From Catellatospora sp. KI3 (GTDB lineage: Bacteria; Actinomycetota; Actinomycetes; Mycobacteriales; Micromonosporaceae), in NCBI RefSeq assembly GCF_029948125.1, contig NZ_JASAMB010000016.1, positions 62,001 to 126,000 on the forward strand: DNA of 64,000 bases. Reading direction: 5' to 3'. Below the pieces are notes generated by a model that saw nothing but the letters and a program-made list of their open reading frames with translations, was not told the DNA's origin and made no database searches. The position numbers and the translations under genes are program-made. Below are positions 51,749-60,679 of this stretch, one piece after another (the stretch's first letter is position 1; each line of letters opens with the position of its first letter).

Positions 51749-53608
51749 TCAGTCCTCGGCGACGACGATGACGCTGTCCTCGGCCGTGAAGGTGACCAGG
51801 TCCGCCTTTGCGGGGTTGAGCACGACGCGGTCGCCGGACTCGGTGTCGGCGCGGGCGATGCGGTAGCCGATCGGGGTCTCGTTCCGGCGCCGCGCGGCCT
51901 CGATCACCGTCGCGTACGTGACGGGCGTGCCCGCGGTGATGTAGTCGGCGGCGGGCTTGAGGTGGATCTCGGAGCCCTCGGGGTCGAACAGGTCGGCGAA
52001 GACCGACAGCAGGTGCGGGTTCTCCGACAGCTGGGTCATCAGCAGGCTGATCAGCCGCGCCGAGACGATGAAGTCGTCGGCGCGGGTGACCTGGGCGACC
52101 TCGCGGTTGGAGTCGTCGTTCATCTCGGTCACGATCGAGTACGGGTCGCCCAGCCGGTCCTCGATGTCGCGCAGGTGCAGCAGCGTGACCAGCGTCCGGT
52201 CGTCGGCCCGGTCCGGGTCGGCCGAGTCGTCGGCCAGCACGACGATGCGGGTGTAGCCGCCGGGGTCCAGGGTCTCCAGCGAGCGGCGGCTGGCCGGCTC
52301 GCAGCGCTTGTACCCCACGGTCAGGTGCTTGAGCTGGTCGAACGTGTTCTCCGGCGGCTGCGGCGCGGCGACGTCCACGATGGAGTCGGGGATCGCGTTG
52401 CGGTCCAGCAGGTTGATGATCTTCTCGGCCCGGTCGTTCCAGCCGATCAGCAGCGTCCGGTCGGGCTGGGCCCGGCCGACCGGCTCGGCGACGATCGCGC
52501 CGGTGTCGACCGGCACCGGCTCCAGCGCCGGTTTGATGAGCAGGTCGTCCTCGGCGATCAGCACGATCTGGTCGCCCGCCTCGACCGCGGTGTCCATCGG
52601 CGGATTGAGCACCACGTCGCCGTCGGCCCGGCACAGGCCGATCGGCGCGCCCAGCTCGAAGTAGTCCAGCGCCTCGCCGTAGGTCCGGCCCGCCAGCCGC
52701 GGCTCGGCGCGCAGGTAGATCTCGTTGCCGGCGAAGTCGAGCAGGTCGGTGCAGACCGCCGACAGGCCCGACTGCCGGTGGGACTGGGCGACCAGCCGTA
52801 CCGCGATGTCGTCGGCGTCGATGATGTGCGCGAGCGGGCCGCCGGCCAGGCGCGCGGCGGCGATGTTGGCCGACTCCTGCACCGCGGCGATCACATGCGG
52901 TCGGGCGGTCGGCCACGGGCGGTTGTTGAGCAGCAGCAGGACCTTGATGACGTCGATGTCGGGGTCGCGGCCGGGCGGCGTCATCACGATCACCGAGCGG
53001 GCCGTGTCCAGGCTGGTCAGGTCCAGCGCCGCGCGCTTGAGCGGGCTGCCGGAGCGGCAGATGACCCGGGTGCGCCCGGTGTCGCCGACCCGCACCCGCA
53101 GCTGCTCCTCCATGTCTAGCTTGTCGTGGTCGGCCAGGACCACCACCGCCGACCTGGTCCGCCCCGCGTTGGCCCGCGCCAGCTCGGCGATGACCGTGAA
53201 CACCTGGTCGGACCAGCCCAGGATGACGGTATGGCCGCGCTCGATCACCCGCGACCGCCCCCGGCGCAGCTGGGTGATCTGGTTGTCCAGCCCGGTGGTG
53301 AGCACCCCGATCAGCGACGACACCAGGAAGATGCCGCCGATGGTCACCACCAGCATCAGCGCCAGGAACGGCGCGCTGCCCGTGTCGGCGCCCATCGTGC
53401 CCGGGTCGAGCGTGCGCAGCAGGCTCATCCACAGCACGCCCAGCCAGCCCTTGTTGGCCGCGACGTCGTCGCCGGTCAGCAGCCAGGCAGCGAACGTGAC
53501 CACGACGATCAGCGCCAGCGACGCGATGCCCAGCCAGCCGATCAGGGCCGGGGTGCCGCGGTCCATGGTGGAGTCGAACCACGACCGCAACCGGTCACGC
53601 GTCCGCAT
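51749..53608 (-). CDS. CASTOR/POLLUX-related putative ion channel with RCK domains
   Basis: 619 residues. Two N-terminal membrane helices (LIGWLGIASLALIVVVTFAA; FLALMLVVTIGGIFLVSSLI) flank a pore-loop-like segment (WMSLLRTLDPGTMGAD), followed by tandem cytosolic RCK (TrkA-N/C-like) domains: HTVILGWSDQVFTVIAELAR with Rossmann-type start, RTLLIGWNDRAEKIINLLDR at the second, and TrkA-C-like ends. This architecture and the GWSDQ/GWND motifs match the CASTOR/POLLUX/DMI1-type channels, which conduct K+ or Ca2+ across membranes in plants; bacterial roles are unclear. ATG at 53608 follows GGGAGG at long spacing; GTG at 53614 is an alternative. Confidence 0.88.
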   Translation of the reverse strand: MRTRDRLRSWFDSTMDRGTPALIGWLGIASLALIVVVTFAAWLLTGDDVAANKGWLGVLWMSLLRTLDPGTMGADTGSAPFLALMLVVTIGGIFLVSSLIGVLTTGLDNQITQLRRGRSRVIERGHTVILGWSDQVFTVIAELARANAGRTRSAVVVLADHDKLDMEEQLRVRVGDTGRTRVICRSGSPLKRAALDLTSLDTARSVIVMTPPGRDPDIDVIKVLLLLNNRPWPTARPHVIAAVQESANIAAARLAGGPLAHIIDADDIAVRLVAQSHRQSGLSAVCTDLLDFAGNEIYLRAEPRLAGRTYGEALDYFELGAPIGLCRADGDVVLNPPMDTAVEAGDQIVLIAEDDLLIKPALEPVPVDTGAIVAEPVGRAQPDRTLLIGWNDRAEKIINLLDRNAIPDSIVDVAAPQPPENTFDQLKHLTVGYKRCEPASRRSLETLDPGGYTRIVVLADDSADPDRADDRTLVTLLHLRDIEDRLGDPYSIVTEMNDDSNREVAQVTRADDFIVSARLISLLMTQLSENPHLLSVFADLFDPEGSEIHLKPAADYITAGTPVTYATVIEAARRRNETPIGYRIARADTESGDRVVLNPAKADLVTFTAEDSVIVVAED

Positions 53609-53781
53609 CTTCACGTCGCCTCCCACGCCTTCCATGCCGGCAGTGCCGGAGGAGTCCAGGCGCGCCACGACCGCAAGAACCTATCAACCCGCGCGGCGGC
53701 GGCGAAGCGGCCGGTACGGTTCTTCCTTCCGCCCTACCGTCCACTCTGGATCGCCGCTCCGGTCCCGCGCCGGGGCGGTTG

Positions 53782-53827
53782 GGAAGGGACCCTTCTTCGT
53801 CATGAAGCGATAAGAAGGGTCCCTTCC
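53782..53827. repeat. Palindromic intergenic repeat, AGAAGGGTCCCTTCC family, copy 2
   Basis: GGAAGGGACCCTTCTT (53782-53797) is the exact reverse complement of 53812-53827, with a 14-nt loop. Shares ATAAGAAGGGNCCCTTCCTT with copy 1 at 42643. It lies in the 327-bp gap 53609-53935 between divergent channel and lipoprotein genes; the rest of that gap shows no other feature. Confidence 0.85.
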
Positions 53828-53935
53828 TTACCCCGGGGCGGGGCGAGTGTCGTCGTGGCGACTCCGGGAGCGGTGCGGCAGATCATGGCCATAGGGTGCG
53901 GTGACCCATCGTCATCGCACCGAAGGACACCACCC

Positions 53936-54571
53936 ATGCCGCACCCCCGCCGGCGCCCCGTACTCCTGCTGCTCGCGTCGACTCTGCTGCTGAGCCCGCT
54001 GGCCGCCTGCAAGAAGACCGACGAGCCCGCCGCCGCGCCGTCGGCGGTCACCGTGGTCAGCCAGCCGCCCGCCGCGAGCCCGGCCGCGCCGAAGGTGCCC
54101 GCGCCGACCTGCGCCGAGGTCCGCGACGCCGTGGTACGCGGCCTGATCGACCCCTACTACGCCTTCGGCGACGACGGCGCACCGCTGCAGGAGGGCCAGC
54201 ACGCGGGCGAGGACGGCCTGGTCCTGGCCGTGCAGCAGCCCTGCGCCACCGGAGACCTGGGCGGGGAGCTCGGCGACGTCACCGTCGGCACCATCATGAG
54301 CAGCGTGGTCGACACCACCGGCCGCTTCTGGGCGGTCATGGTCTGCACCAAGCCCGCCGACCGGGCGCAGTGCACCGTGCACTTCATGCTCGACGACCGC
54401 GACCCGATCGAGTCCGTCGCCATCGCCGACCACAAGCTCACCCTGGTGTACCTCACCCGGCCCGCCGACGGGGCCTCGGCCGGGGTCGCCGTGAAGCGGA
54501 CCGCCGTGTACGCGGTCGAGGGCAGCATCCTCAAGGAGCTGTCGCACACCGACGAGCCGTACACGCCGTGA
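53936..54571 (+). CDS. Lipoprotein of unknown function
   Basis: 211 residues. N-terminal lipoprotein signal RRPVLLLLASTLLLSPLAAC with lipobox LAAC at Cys 25, a low-complexity Ala/Pro linker (PAAAPSAVTVVSQPPAASPA), then a ~150-residue globular domain with three further Cys (TCAEVRD; QPCATGD; VCTKPADRAQC). The domain is not recognised. Expected location: outer face of the cell membrane. GAAGGA precedes the ATG. Confidence 0.82.
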   Translation: MPHPRRRPVLLLLASTLLLSPLAACKKTDEPAAAPSAVTVVSQPPAASPAAPKVPAPTCAEVRDAVVRGLIDPYYAFGDDGAPLQEGQHAGEDGLVLAVQQPCATGDLGGELGDVTVGTIMSSVVDTTGRFWAVMVCTKPADRAQCTVHFMLDDRDPIESVAIADHKLTLVYLTRPADGASAGVAVKRTAVYAVEGSILKELSHTDEPYTP

Positions 54572-54577
54572 CCGGGT

Positions 54578-54612
54578 GCGGCCCGGCAGGCCGTCGGGGC
54601 GTGCCGGGCCGC
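54578..54612 (+). terminator. Stem-loop after the lipoprotein gene
   Basis: GCGGCCCGGCA pairs with TGCCGGGCCGC (11 bp, 13-nt loop), seven bases after the stop. Confidence 0.65.
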
Positions 54613-54640
54613 GTTCGCGCGGTGCCGCTACCGTGAGCGC

Positions 54641-55159
54641 ATGCCGGTGCGCCACTCCCACTGCTCGTACTGCGGAAACGCCTTCACCGCCGACCTGCCC
54701 TGGCCGCGCCGGTGCGCCGGGTGCGAGCAGGTCAGCTACCTGAACCCGGTACCGGTGGCGGTCGCCGTGCTGCCCGTCGGCGACGCGCTGCTCGGCGTGC
54801 GGCGCATCATCCCGCCGGGCGCGGGGCGGGTGGCGCTGCCCGGCGGCTTCATCGACTTCGGCGAGGCGTGGCAGGACGCGGTCGTGCGCGAACTGTGGGA
54901 GGAGACCGGCGTACGCGCCGACGCCCGCGACGTCAGCCTGTACGACACCCTCAGCGCGCCCGACGGCACCCTGCTGGTCTTCGGCCTGCTGCCCCGCCGC
55001 GAACCCGTCGACCTGCCGCCCTCGGCGGCCAACGCCGAATCGGCCGGCTGGGAACTGGTCACCCCGGCGACCCCGCTCGCGTTCAGCCTGCACACCGCGG
55101 TCGCGGCCCGCTACTTCGCCGGTACGCCGGAGTCCGGCCCCGCGCAGGCGGCGGCGTAG
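54641..55159 (+). CDS. NUDIX hydrolase with N-terminal zinc ribbon
   Basis: 172 residues: a zinc-ribbon start (SHCSYCGNAFTADLPWPRRC then CAGCEQVSYLNP) followed by a NUDIX domain with box GGFIDFGEAWQDAVVRELWE and EETGV (GX5EX7REUXEEXGU satisfied). The zinc ribbon plus NUDIX layout recalls NudC-like or ADP-ribose pyrophosphatases. Its last 49 bp overlap the 3' end of the convergent AraC gene. Confidence 0.9.
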   Translation: MPVRHSHCSYCGNAFTADLPWPRRCAGCEQVSYLNPVPVAVAVLPVGDALLGVRRIIPPGAGRVALPGGFIDFGEAWQDAVVRELWEETGVRADARDVSLYDTLSAPDGTLLVFGLLPRREPVDLPPSAANAESAGWELVTPATPLAFSLHTAVAARYFAGTPESGPAQAAA

Positions 55160-55941
55160 GCGGCCGGTGCCATCCCGACCGTGGCCGTGAAGTCGCGGAC
55201 CAGATGCGCCTGGTCGCTGTAGCCCAGCTCGGCGGCGAGTCCGGCCCAACTCGCCGCCGGCGCGGCCTGCGCCAGCGCCTCGTGGATCCGGTACCGCAGC
55301 AGCACCCACTTCGGGCCGACGCCGACCCACGCCACGAACAACCGCTGCAGCGCGCGGACCGACAGGCCGGCGACGTCGGCCACCTGGTCTACCCGGCGCA
55401 GCGTACGGTCGGTGCGAATCCGCTCCACCAGCGCCGTCGCCGACGCGGCGGCCTCCGATGCCACCGGACCGACCCCGCGCAGCAGGCTGTCGAGCGCGCG
55501 GGCCCGGCCAGGGTCGTCGGCCGCCGCGACCACCGCGGGCACCGCCGCCTCGGCCGTCGGCAGCTCGTCGCGCAGCGGCACCCGCCGGTCGGTCAGCGCT
55601 GCGGGCGAGCGACCCGAGAACGGCCGGAAGCCGCCGGGCCGGAACTGCACGCCGCGCACCCAGCCGCGCCCCGCGAGGGTGATCGAGAACGTGCCACGGA
55701 CGACCCCGGCCACCTCGGCGCTCACCTGCGGGTTGCCGTCCGCGCCCAGCAGCACCAGGTTGACCGACGGGTGACCGAGGACCAGCTGCTCCCGGGGTAC
55801 GGCCAGGTCCCAGTCGATGAACCAGTAGTGCTCCACCAGTTCGGCCAGCTCCCGGGCCGGGGCCGCCCGCCGGAACGAGACCCGGTCCAGCAGGCCGCCC
55901 GGGTCGACGATGCCCCGGGTGTCGCGGCGCGGCTGTCGCAT
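55111..55941 (-). CDS. AraC family transcriptional regulator
   Basis: 276 residues: N-terminal DUF6597-like sensor region (ELAELVEHYWFIDWDL; VNLVLLGADG; VQFRPGGFRPFSG) and a C-terminal AraC double HTH (DVAGLSVRALQRLFVAWVGV, GPKWVLLRYRIHEAL, AAELGYSDQAHLVRDFTATV, MAPAAYA). The ATG at 55941 has AGGAG 11 bases upstream and GAAGAA adjacent. Divergent by 42 bp from the TIGR03086 gene, which is its likely target. Confidence 0.9.
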   Translation of the reverse strand: MRQPRRDTRGIVDPGGLLDRVSFRRAAPARELAELVEHYWFIDWDLAVPREQLVLGHPSVNLVLLGADGNPQVSAEVAGVVRGTFSITLAGRGWVRGVQFRPGGFRPFSGRSPAALTDRRVPLRDELPTAEAAVPAVVAAADDPGRARALDSLLRGVGPVASEAAASATALVERIRTDRTLRRVDQVADVAGLSVRALQRLFVAWVGVGPKWVLLRYRIHEALAQAAPAASWAGLAAELGYSDQAHLVRDFTATVGMAPAAYAAACAGPDSGVPAK

Positions 55942-55983
55942 TTCTTCAATAACTCCTGCCCGGTACGAGGTTAACGTGGTCCG

Positions 55984-56553
55984 ATGACGACCGTAGCGAA
56001 CCTGCTGCGCCGCAGCGCCGACGCGGCCCTGCCGGTCCTGCGCGGCATCGGCGACAACCAGCTGGACCTGCCGACGCCGTGCGCCGAGTACCGGGTGGGG
56101 GCGCTGATCGACCATCTCTTTCTCGTGGTGGTCAACTTCCAGGGGCTGGCGCGGCGCGAGCCGGTCGACTTCTCCGCCACCCCGGATGTGCTCGGCACGC
56201 CGTGGCGCGACCGCTTCGCGACCGAAGCCGAGGCGCTGGTCGGGGCGTGGTCCGAACCGTCCGCGCTGGACGGGGTCTCGCCGGGGATGGGTCTGCCGCA
56301 GCCGGTGGTCGGGCAGATGGCCCTGCTCGACCTGACCCTGCATCCGTGGGACCTGGCGGTGGCCACCGGGCAGCCGTACCAGCCGGATCCGGGGGCGGTC
56401 GCGCAGCTGCACGAGCTGGTCGACCTGATGGGCGACCGGGCCCGCCAGATGAAGGTGCTCGGCGCCGAGGTGCCGGTCGCGGCCGATGCGGGGCCGTTCG
56501 AGCGCCTACTCGGCCGCGCCGGCCGCGACCCGGACTGGACCGCGGCCGCGTAG
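55984..56553 (+). CDS. TIGR03086 family (DinB-fold, metal-binding) protein
   Basis: 189 residues. Family features: NQLDLPTPCAEYRVGALIDH near the N terminus with the metal-ligand His, LLDLTLHPWDLAVATGQPYQ in the middle. Second member of this family in the window (the other at 29737). Divergent from the AraC regulator. Followed by a 144-bp gap to the convergent GGDEF-EAL gene in which I see no clear hairpin. Confidence 0.85.
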   Translation: MTTVANLLRRSADAALPVLRGIGDNQLDLPTPCAEYRVGALIDHLFLVVVNFQGLARREPVDFSATPDVLGTPWRDRFATEAEALVGAWSEPSALDGVSPGMGLPQPVVGQMALLDLTLHPWDLAVATGQPYQPDPGAVAQLHELVDLMGDRARQMKVLGAEVPVAADAGPFERLLGRAGRDPDWTAAA

Positions 56554-56697
56554 CCCGCGACCGAGCCGGCCACCAGCCCCCGTTCCTCGCTCGACGATCA
56601 TCGCCACCGGAGCCTCGAAGATCCCAGTTCTGGGTCAGATCGGCGCTGCCGGGCCGCGCTTTCGACCCGAGACGGTGATCATGATTCGCTGCCGTGG

Positions 56698-58791
56698 TCA
56701 GGAGGGGCAGGTGGCCGGGATGCCGCGGTGGATCGGTGCGGCCGGGTGGGGCGGCTTCGGCGGCCTGCGGGTCGTGGCGGCGGCGGTGACCAGGCGCGGG
56801 ATGTCGCCGGCCGGGACGGCGGGGGAGAGGAGCCAGCCCTGCATCAGGCCGCAGCCTGCCGCGCGCAGCCGCTCGCGGGTCTGGACGTCCTCGATGCCCT
56901 CGGCGACGGTACGCAGGCCGAGCGTGCGGGCGAGCGCGATGACCGAGGTCACGATCGCGTCGTCGTGCCGGTTCGTGGTCATACCGCTGACGAAGGATTT
57001 GTCGATCTTGATTTCGTCGAGCGGGATGCGCCGCAGGTGCTGCAGCGACGAGAAGCCGGTGCCGAAGTCGTCCAGGGCCAGGCCGACCCCGATCTCGCGC
57101 AGCGCCATGATGGTGCGCATGGCGCGGGTCGGATCGGCCATCAGCGCGCTCTCGGTGATCTCCAGCTGCACCGAGCCCGCCGGCAGCCGGTGCGCGGCGG
57201 CGCTGCGGCGCAGGTTGGCGACCAGGTCGTCGCGGAACAGGTCGCGGATGCTGACGTTGACCGAGGTGCGCAGCTCCAGCCCGGCGGCGCGCCAGCGGGC
57301 GGTCTGGGCGAACGCATCGTCGATGACGCGGTCGGTGAGCTGGTGCATGACCGGGCTGTGCTCGATCATCGAGATCAGCACGTCCGGCGGCACGGGCCGC
57401 CCGTCCGGGCCGGTCCAGCGCAGCAGCGCCTCGACGCCGACGATCTCGCCGGTGCTCAGGTCGGCCTGCGGCTGGTAGTGCAGCGCGAAGGCGGTGCGGT
57501 CATCGGTCGAGATCGCGTGCCGGACCTGGTCCAGCACCTCCAGGCGCTGGGCGTGGCGGTCGGTGCCGGGCAGGTACAGGGCCACGCCGCCGTGGTCGCG
57601 CTTGGCGTCGTACATGGCGATGTCGGCGTGGCGCATCAGGGAGGCGAAGTCGTCGCCGTGCTGCGGGCTGACCGCGACGCCGACCGCCGCCGCCACCTCG
57701 ACCTCGAGGCCGCCGAGCTGCACCGGCCCGTTGACCGCGGCGCTGATCGCCTCGGCGGTGCGGCGGGCCCTGCCCGCGTCCGACTCGCGCAGCAGCACGC
57801 CGAACTCGTCGCCGCCGAGCCGGGCCGCGAGCGCGCCCTCGGGCAGGGCGGCGGTCAGCCGCTGCGCGACGGCGGTGAGCATCTGGTCGCCGGTGTCGTG
57901 GCCCAGGGCGTCGTTGACGTACTTGAAGCCGTCCAGGTCCATGAGCAGCAGGGACGGGCCGCGGCGGTGGCGGGGCCGGTCGGCCCGGATCCGCGCGAAC
58001 GCCGTCTGCAGGCTGGCCCGGTTGCCCAGGCCGGTCAGCGCGTCGGTGTGCGCGGCGCGCTGGCGGTCCTGGGAGAGCCGGGCCATCCGCTGCACGGCGT
58101 ACAGCGGCACGATGACCAGGGGCACGAAGCCCAGGCTGACGTGGCCGGTCACGGCGAGCACCGGGCTGAGCATGGTCAGCGCGGTCAGGTGCACGGCCGG
58201 GTCCTTCAGCCCGGCCAGGCGCTCGCGCACGCCGCCGGTGCTCGGGGAGCGCGGTCCGCCGGCGAGCACCGACCAGCCGTACGCGGCGGTGAAGACGAGC
58301 GACGCGATGCTCACGGCGGCGGTGTCGTTGGCCAGGTCGGTCAGCGAGGAGCTGTGGAAGGGGTCCGGCTCGCCGATGAGCAGCACGAGGTAGGCCGCGC
58401 CGAGCGCGACGAGGTAGCGGGCGCCGCTGAGCACGGCCTCGGGCAGGCTCTGGCGGGCCCGGATCGCGATGATCGCGACGGTGAGCGCCTGGATCGCGAT
58501 GGCGGGACCGAGGTCCCAGCAGAGCAGGATCGCGAAGGTGAAGCAGAGCGACGGGCTGACCACCATGCCCCGGATCGGCCGGCCCGGCGGCAGGTAGGTG
58601 ACCGCCGCGGCGGCCAGCGCCAGCGCTGTCATGACCCAGAACGGGGTCTCGTGCAGTGCCGCCGGCACCTGGCCGATCGTGGCGATGGTCAGGGTGATCG
58701 CGGTGGCGACCAGGGCGATCGGGATCGCCGCTCGTCGCAGGGCTGCCATTCGTCCCGTTAGTGGCGTCAGCGCCACTGGCAGCGGAGTCAC
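56698..58791 (-). CDS. Membrane GGDEF-EAL cyclic-di-GMP enzyme
   Basis: 697 residues. About seven N-terminal membrane helices (IPIALVATAITLTIATIGQV; WVMTALALAAAAVTYLPPG; LVALGAAYLVLLIGE), then a GGDEF domain with intact RLGGDEFGVLL (near residue 380) but no RxxD inhibitory site five residues before it, then an EAL domain with all key residues: GVEALLRW, TSVNVSIRDL, LEITESALM, ALDDFGTGFSS, KIDKSFV and VAEGIED. It could both make and break c-di-GMP. GTG at 58791 is chosen for its AGGAGG at short spacing. Confidence 0.93.
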   Translation of the reverse strand: MTPLPVALTPLTGRMAALRRAAIPIALVATAITLTIATIGQVPAALHETPFWVMTALALAAAAVTYLPPGRPIRGMVVSPSLCFTFAILLCWDLGPAIAIQALTVAIIAIRARQSLPEAVLSGARYLVALGAAYLVLLIGEPDPFHSSSLTDLANDTAAVSIASLVFTAAYGWSVLAGGPRSPSTGGVRERLAGLKDPAVHLTALTMLSPVLAVTGHVSLGFVPLVIVPLYAVQRMARLSQDRQRAAHTDALTGLGNRASLQTAFARIRADRPRHRRGPSLLLMDLDGFKYVNDALGHDTGDQMLTAVAQRLTAALPEGALAARLGGDEFGVLLRESDAGRARRTAEAISAAVNGPVQLGGLEVEVAAAVGVAVSPQHGDDFASLMRHADIAMYDAKRDHGGVALYLPGTDRHAQRLEVLDQVRHAISTDDRTAFALHYQPQADLSTGEIVGVEALLRWTGPDGRPVPPDVLISMIEHSPVMHQLTDRVIDDAFAQTARWRAAGLELRTSVNVSIRDLFRDDLVANLRRSAAAHRLPAGSVQLEITESALMADPTRAMRTIMALREIGVGLALDDFGTGFSSLQHLRRIPLDEIKIDKSFVSGMTTNRHDDAIVTSVIALARTLGLRTVAEGIEDVQTRERLRAAGCGLMQGWLLSPAVPAGDIPRLVTAAATTRRPPKPPHPAAPIHRGIPATCPS

Positions 58792-58957
58792 ATCGCCTCC
58801 TCCGGCGTCGGCTGGTGGCACACGAAGCCGCCAGCTTATCCGACAAAAACCTGAAAACGAGCAATTCCCACGTATCGGACATCGATTCTGGCGGGTGGAA
58901 TGCGCCTGTATTCCGTTTTGCCCGAGTAGTTGATGGGCAGTACATAGGCTCTGCGAC

Positions 58958-59260
58958 ATGGGGGCCTGGCTCAAGGGCCACTCCGGCGACGCTTCCGTTC
59001 GTGCTGCGGGAGTCGAGATCTCCGCGCGGTACGCCGCTGGCGGCCGCCCTCGTCGTGTTCGGTCCGCCTCGACTCCGGTCGTCGGCTACGTCCTCGATGA
59101 GGACGGCGGCTGGTTCACGGTGATGCTGGAGGACGATCGGCGGGTGGTGACCATACCGGCGGCGCAGATCGCGCAGCGGGAGCCGTGTTCGCGCGGAGAC
59201 GAGCGGACGCCGCTGGTCCTGCTGGTGCGGCCGAGGGCGGCGGAGTACCCGGACTGCTGA
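58958..59260 (+). CDS. Hypothetical protein, 100 residues
   Basis: A short frame with strong third-position G/C. The C-terminal half VVGYVLDEDGGWFTVMLEDD, RRVVTIPAAQIAQREPC looks like a small beta-barrel domain; the N-terminal third is Arg/Gly-rich and may not be translated from this start. No family recognised. Upstream, TTGCCC and TACATA 17 bp apart (58919 to 58948) could form its promoter, divergent from the GGDEF-EAL gene. Confidence 0.55.
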   Translation: MGAWLKGHSGDASVRAAGVEISARYAAGGRPRRVRSASTPVVGYVLDEDGGWFTVMLEDDRRVVTIPAAQIAQREPCSRGDERTPLVLLVRPRAAEYPDC

Positions 59261-59328
59261 GCGGGCGCGGGGTGCCGCGCCGGCGGCGGACTGCCCGCCG
59301 GCGCGGCTACCCGGGTGTGCCTATCCGG

Positions 59329-60501
59329 TCAGCACCAGCCGTTGATCGGGCCGTTCAGGCCGGTCCAGGCGAAGGCGTCGCTGATCCAGGTGCCGTCGGA
59401 CATCTTGTTCCACAGCGCGGTGGTGCCGTACCGGCCGGTGTGCGAGGTCCCGTTGGCCGAGCACGCGACGGTGAAGGTGGCGCCGTCGGCGATCGAGCCG
59501 ACCACCCCGTAGCCGGTGCCCGGACCGGACCGGCGGTTGACCGTGCCGCCGCCGAACGCGTCGACCAGGCCCTGGTTCAGGCCGAGGGCGCCGTAGTTGT
59601 ACAGCGCGCCGCCCGCGTTCACCTGGACGCTGCCGTGCAGCGCCGAGCCGGCGTACGCGGAGCCGCCCTGGTTGAGGACCCACTTGCCGTAGTTGTGCCC
59701 GGTGACCGCGACGTACGCGGAGTTCTGGCGCAGGGCGAAGTGGACGTGGGCGCCGTTGGCCGAGCCGCCGCAGGAGACGTCGGTGCCGGTGTTGCCCAGG
59801 AAGGTGCCCTCGGACACGGCGAGCCCGTTGGCGGCGATGTTGTTGAACAGGTGGTAGTAGTCCGTCGCGTAGCCGCGGTCGTGGATCACCCGGATCCAGC
59901 CGCGCCCGCTGGCGCACATCGTGTACGCCGTCCCGGCCCGCGCCGCGAGCACCCGGCCGTCGCCGCCGGACAGGTCGATCGAGCTGTACGGGGTGTCCGA
60001 CCCGCCCCAGCCGTGCGGGCCGCCGCCCATGTACCAGGACTGGCCGACGGTGAACGGCAGCCGCATGCCGGTGCGGAAGTCGCCGCCGGCGAAGGCGGGC
60101 GCGGCCCCGCCGAGCTGGCCGAGCAGCCGCTTCTCGGTGCCGTCGGTCAGCGGCGTCTGCCGGCTGAGCTGTGCGAACGCCGGTTCGCCTTCGAAGGCGA
60201 CCTGCCACGTCCGGCCGTCGCGGCGGGCGACGAACAGCCAACCGAGCGGGTGGGCGTCCGCGGTGTGCGGTGCGGTGAGCACGGCCGAGCCGAAGGCCCA
60301 GCCTGAGGCGCTCTGGCGCAGCAGGTTGACCTGCGTGGTCGCGGCGAGGCCGCGCTGGTCGGCGGCCGCCGCGTAGGTGTGCAGCTTCGCGGTGACGGCG
60401 CCGCCGAGGTCGGTCGGGGCGGCCTGGGCGGCGGGTGGCGCCATGGCGATGAGGCAGGCGGCGAGCAGGCCGCCGATGCTCAGTCGCAGGGTGGGGGTCA
60501 T
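59329..60501 (-). CDS. Secreted M23 (LasA-like) metallopeptidase with C-terminal SH3-like domain
   Basis: 390 residues: signal peptide (RLSIGGLLAACLIAMAPPAA, cleavage after AQA), an N-terminal region of about 130 residues, then the M23 domain: MGGGPHGWGGSDTPYSSIDL with the first His and Asp zinc ligands, and NGAHVHFALRQ with the HxH. The C-terminal part (GPGTGYGVVGSIADGATFTV; MSDGTWISDAFAWTG) is an SH3b-like cell-wall-binding domain. Likely peptidoglycan endopeptidase or protease. AAGGAGG lies seven bases before the ATG at 60501. Confidence 0.9.
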   Translation of the reverse strand: MTPTLRLSIGGLLAACLIAMAPPAAQAAPTDLGGAVTAKLHTYAAAADQRGLAATTQVNLLRQSASGWAFGSAVLTAPHTADAHPLGWLFVARRDGRTWQVAFEGEPAFAQLSRQTPLTDGTEKRLLGQLGGAAPAFAGGDFRTGMRLPFTVGQSWYMGGGPHGWGGSDTPYSSIDLSGGDGRVLAARAGTAYTMCASGRGWIRVIHDRGYATDYYHLFNNIAANGLAVSEGTFLGNTGTDVSCGGSANGAHVHFALRQNSAYVAVTGHNYGKWVLNQGGSAYAGSALHGSVQVNAGGALYNYGALGLNQGLVDAFGGGTVNRRSGPGTGYGVVGSIADGATFTVACSANGTSHTGRYGTTALWNKMSDGTWISDAFAWTGLNGPINGWC

Positions 60502-60583
60502 GGGGTGGCCTCCTTCTCGCCGGGCGCTGGGGTGGGTGGCCCGGCCTGGCGGTCGGCGGTCGCCGACACTGGGGAAAGCCATA

Positions 60584-60612
60584 ATCTTAAAAACATAGAT
60601 TTAACGATGCAA
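60584..60612 (-). promoter_or_regulatory. Probable promoter of the M23 peptidase gene
   Basis: Minus strand: -35 TTGCAT (60612-60607), 17-bp spacer, -10 TAAGAT (60589-60584) in an A/T-rich island within the 244-bp gap 60502-60745. Leaves an mRNA leader of about 75 nt; no riboswitch motif recognised in it. Confidence 0.5.
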
Positions 60613-60679
60613 TATATGCGGGTACGGGCGTACCGGGGCAGGTCGTGGCGGGCCCGGTGCGTAGCATGGCGCCGCAGTT

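Noticed and set aside
56554-56697. Possible palindromic element in the gap between convergent genes (CCCAG-TT-CTGGG and scattered GATCATs)
   Set aside because: The stem is only 5 bp and the outer segments do not pair in register.
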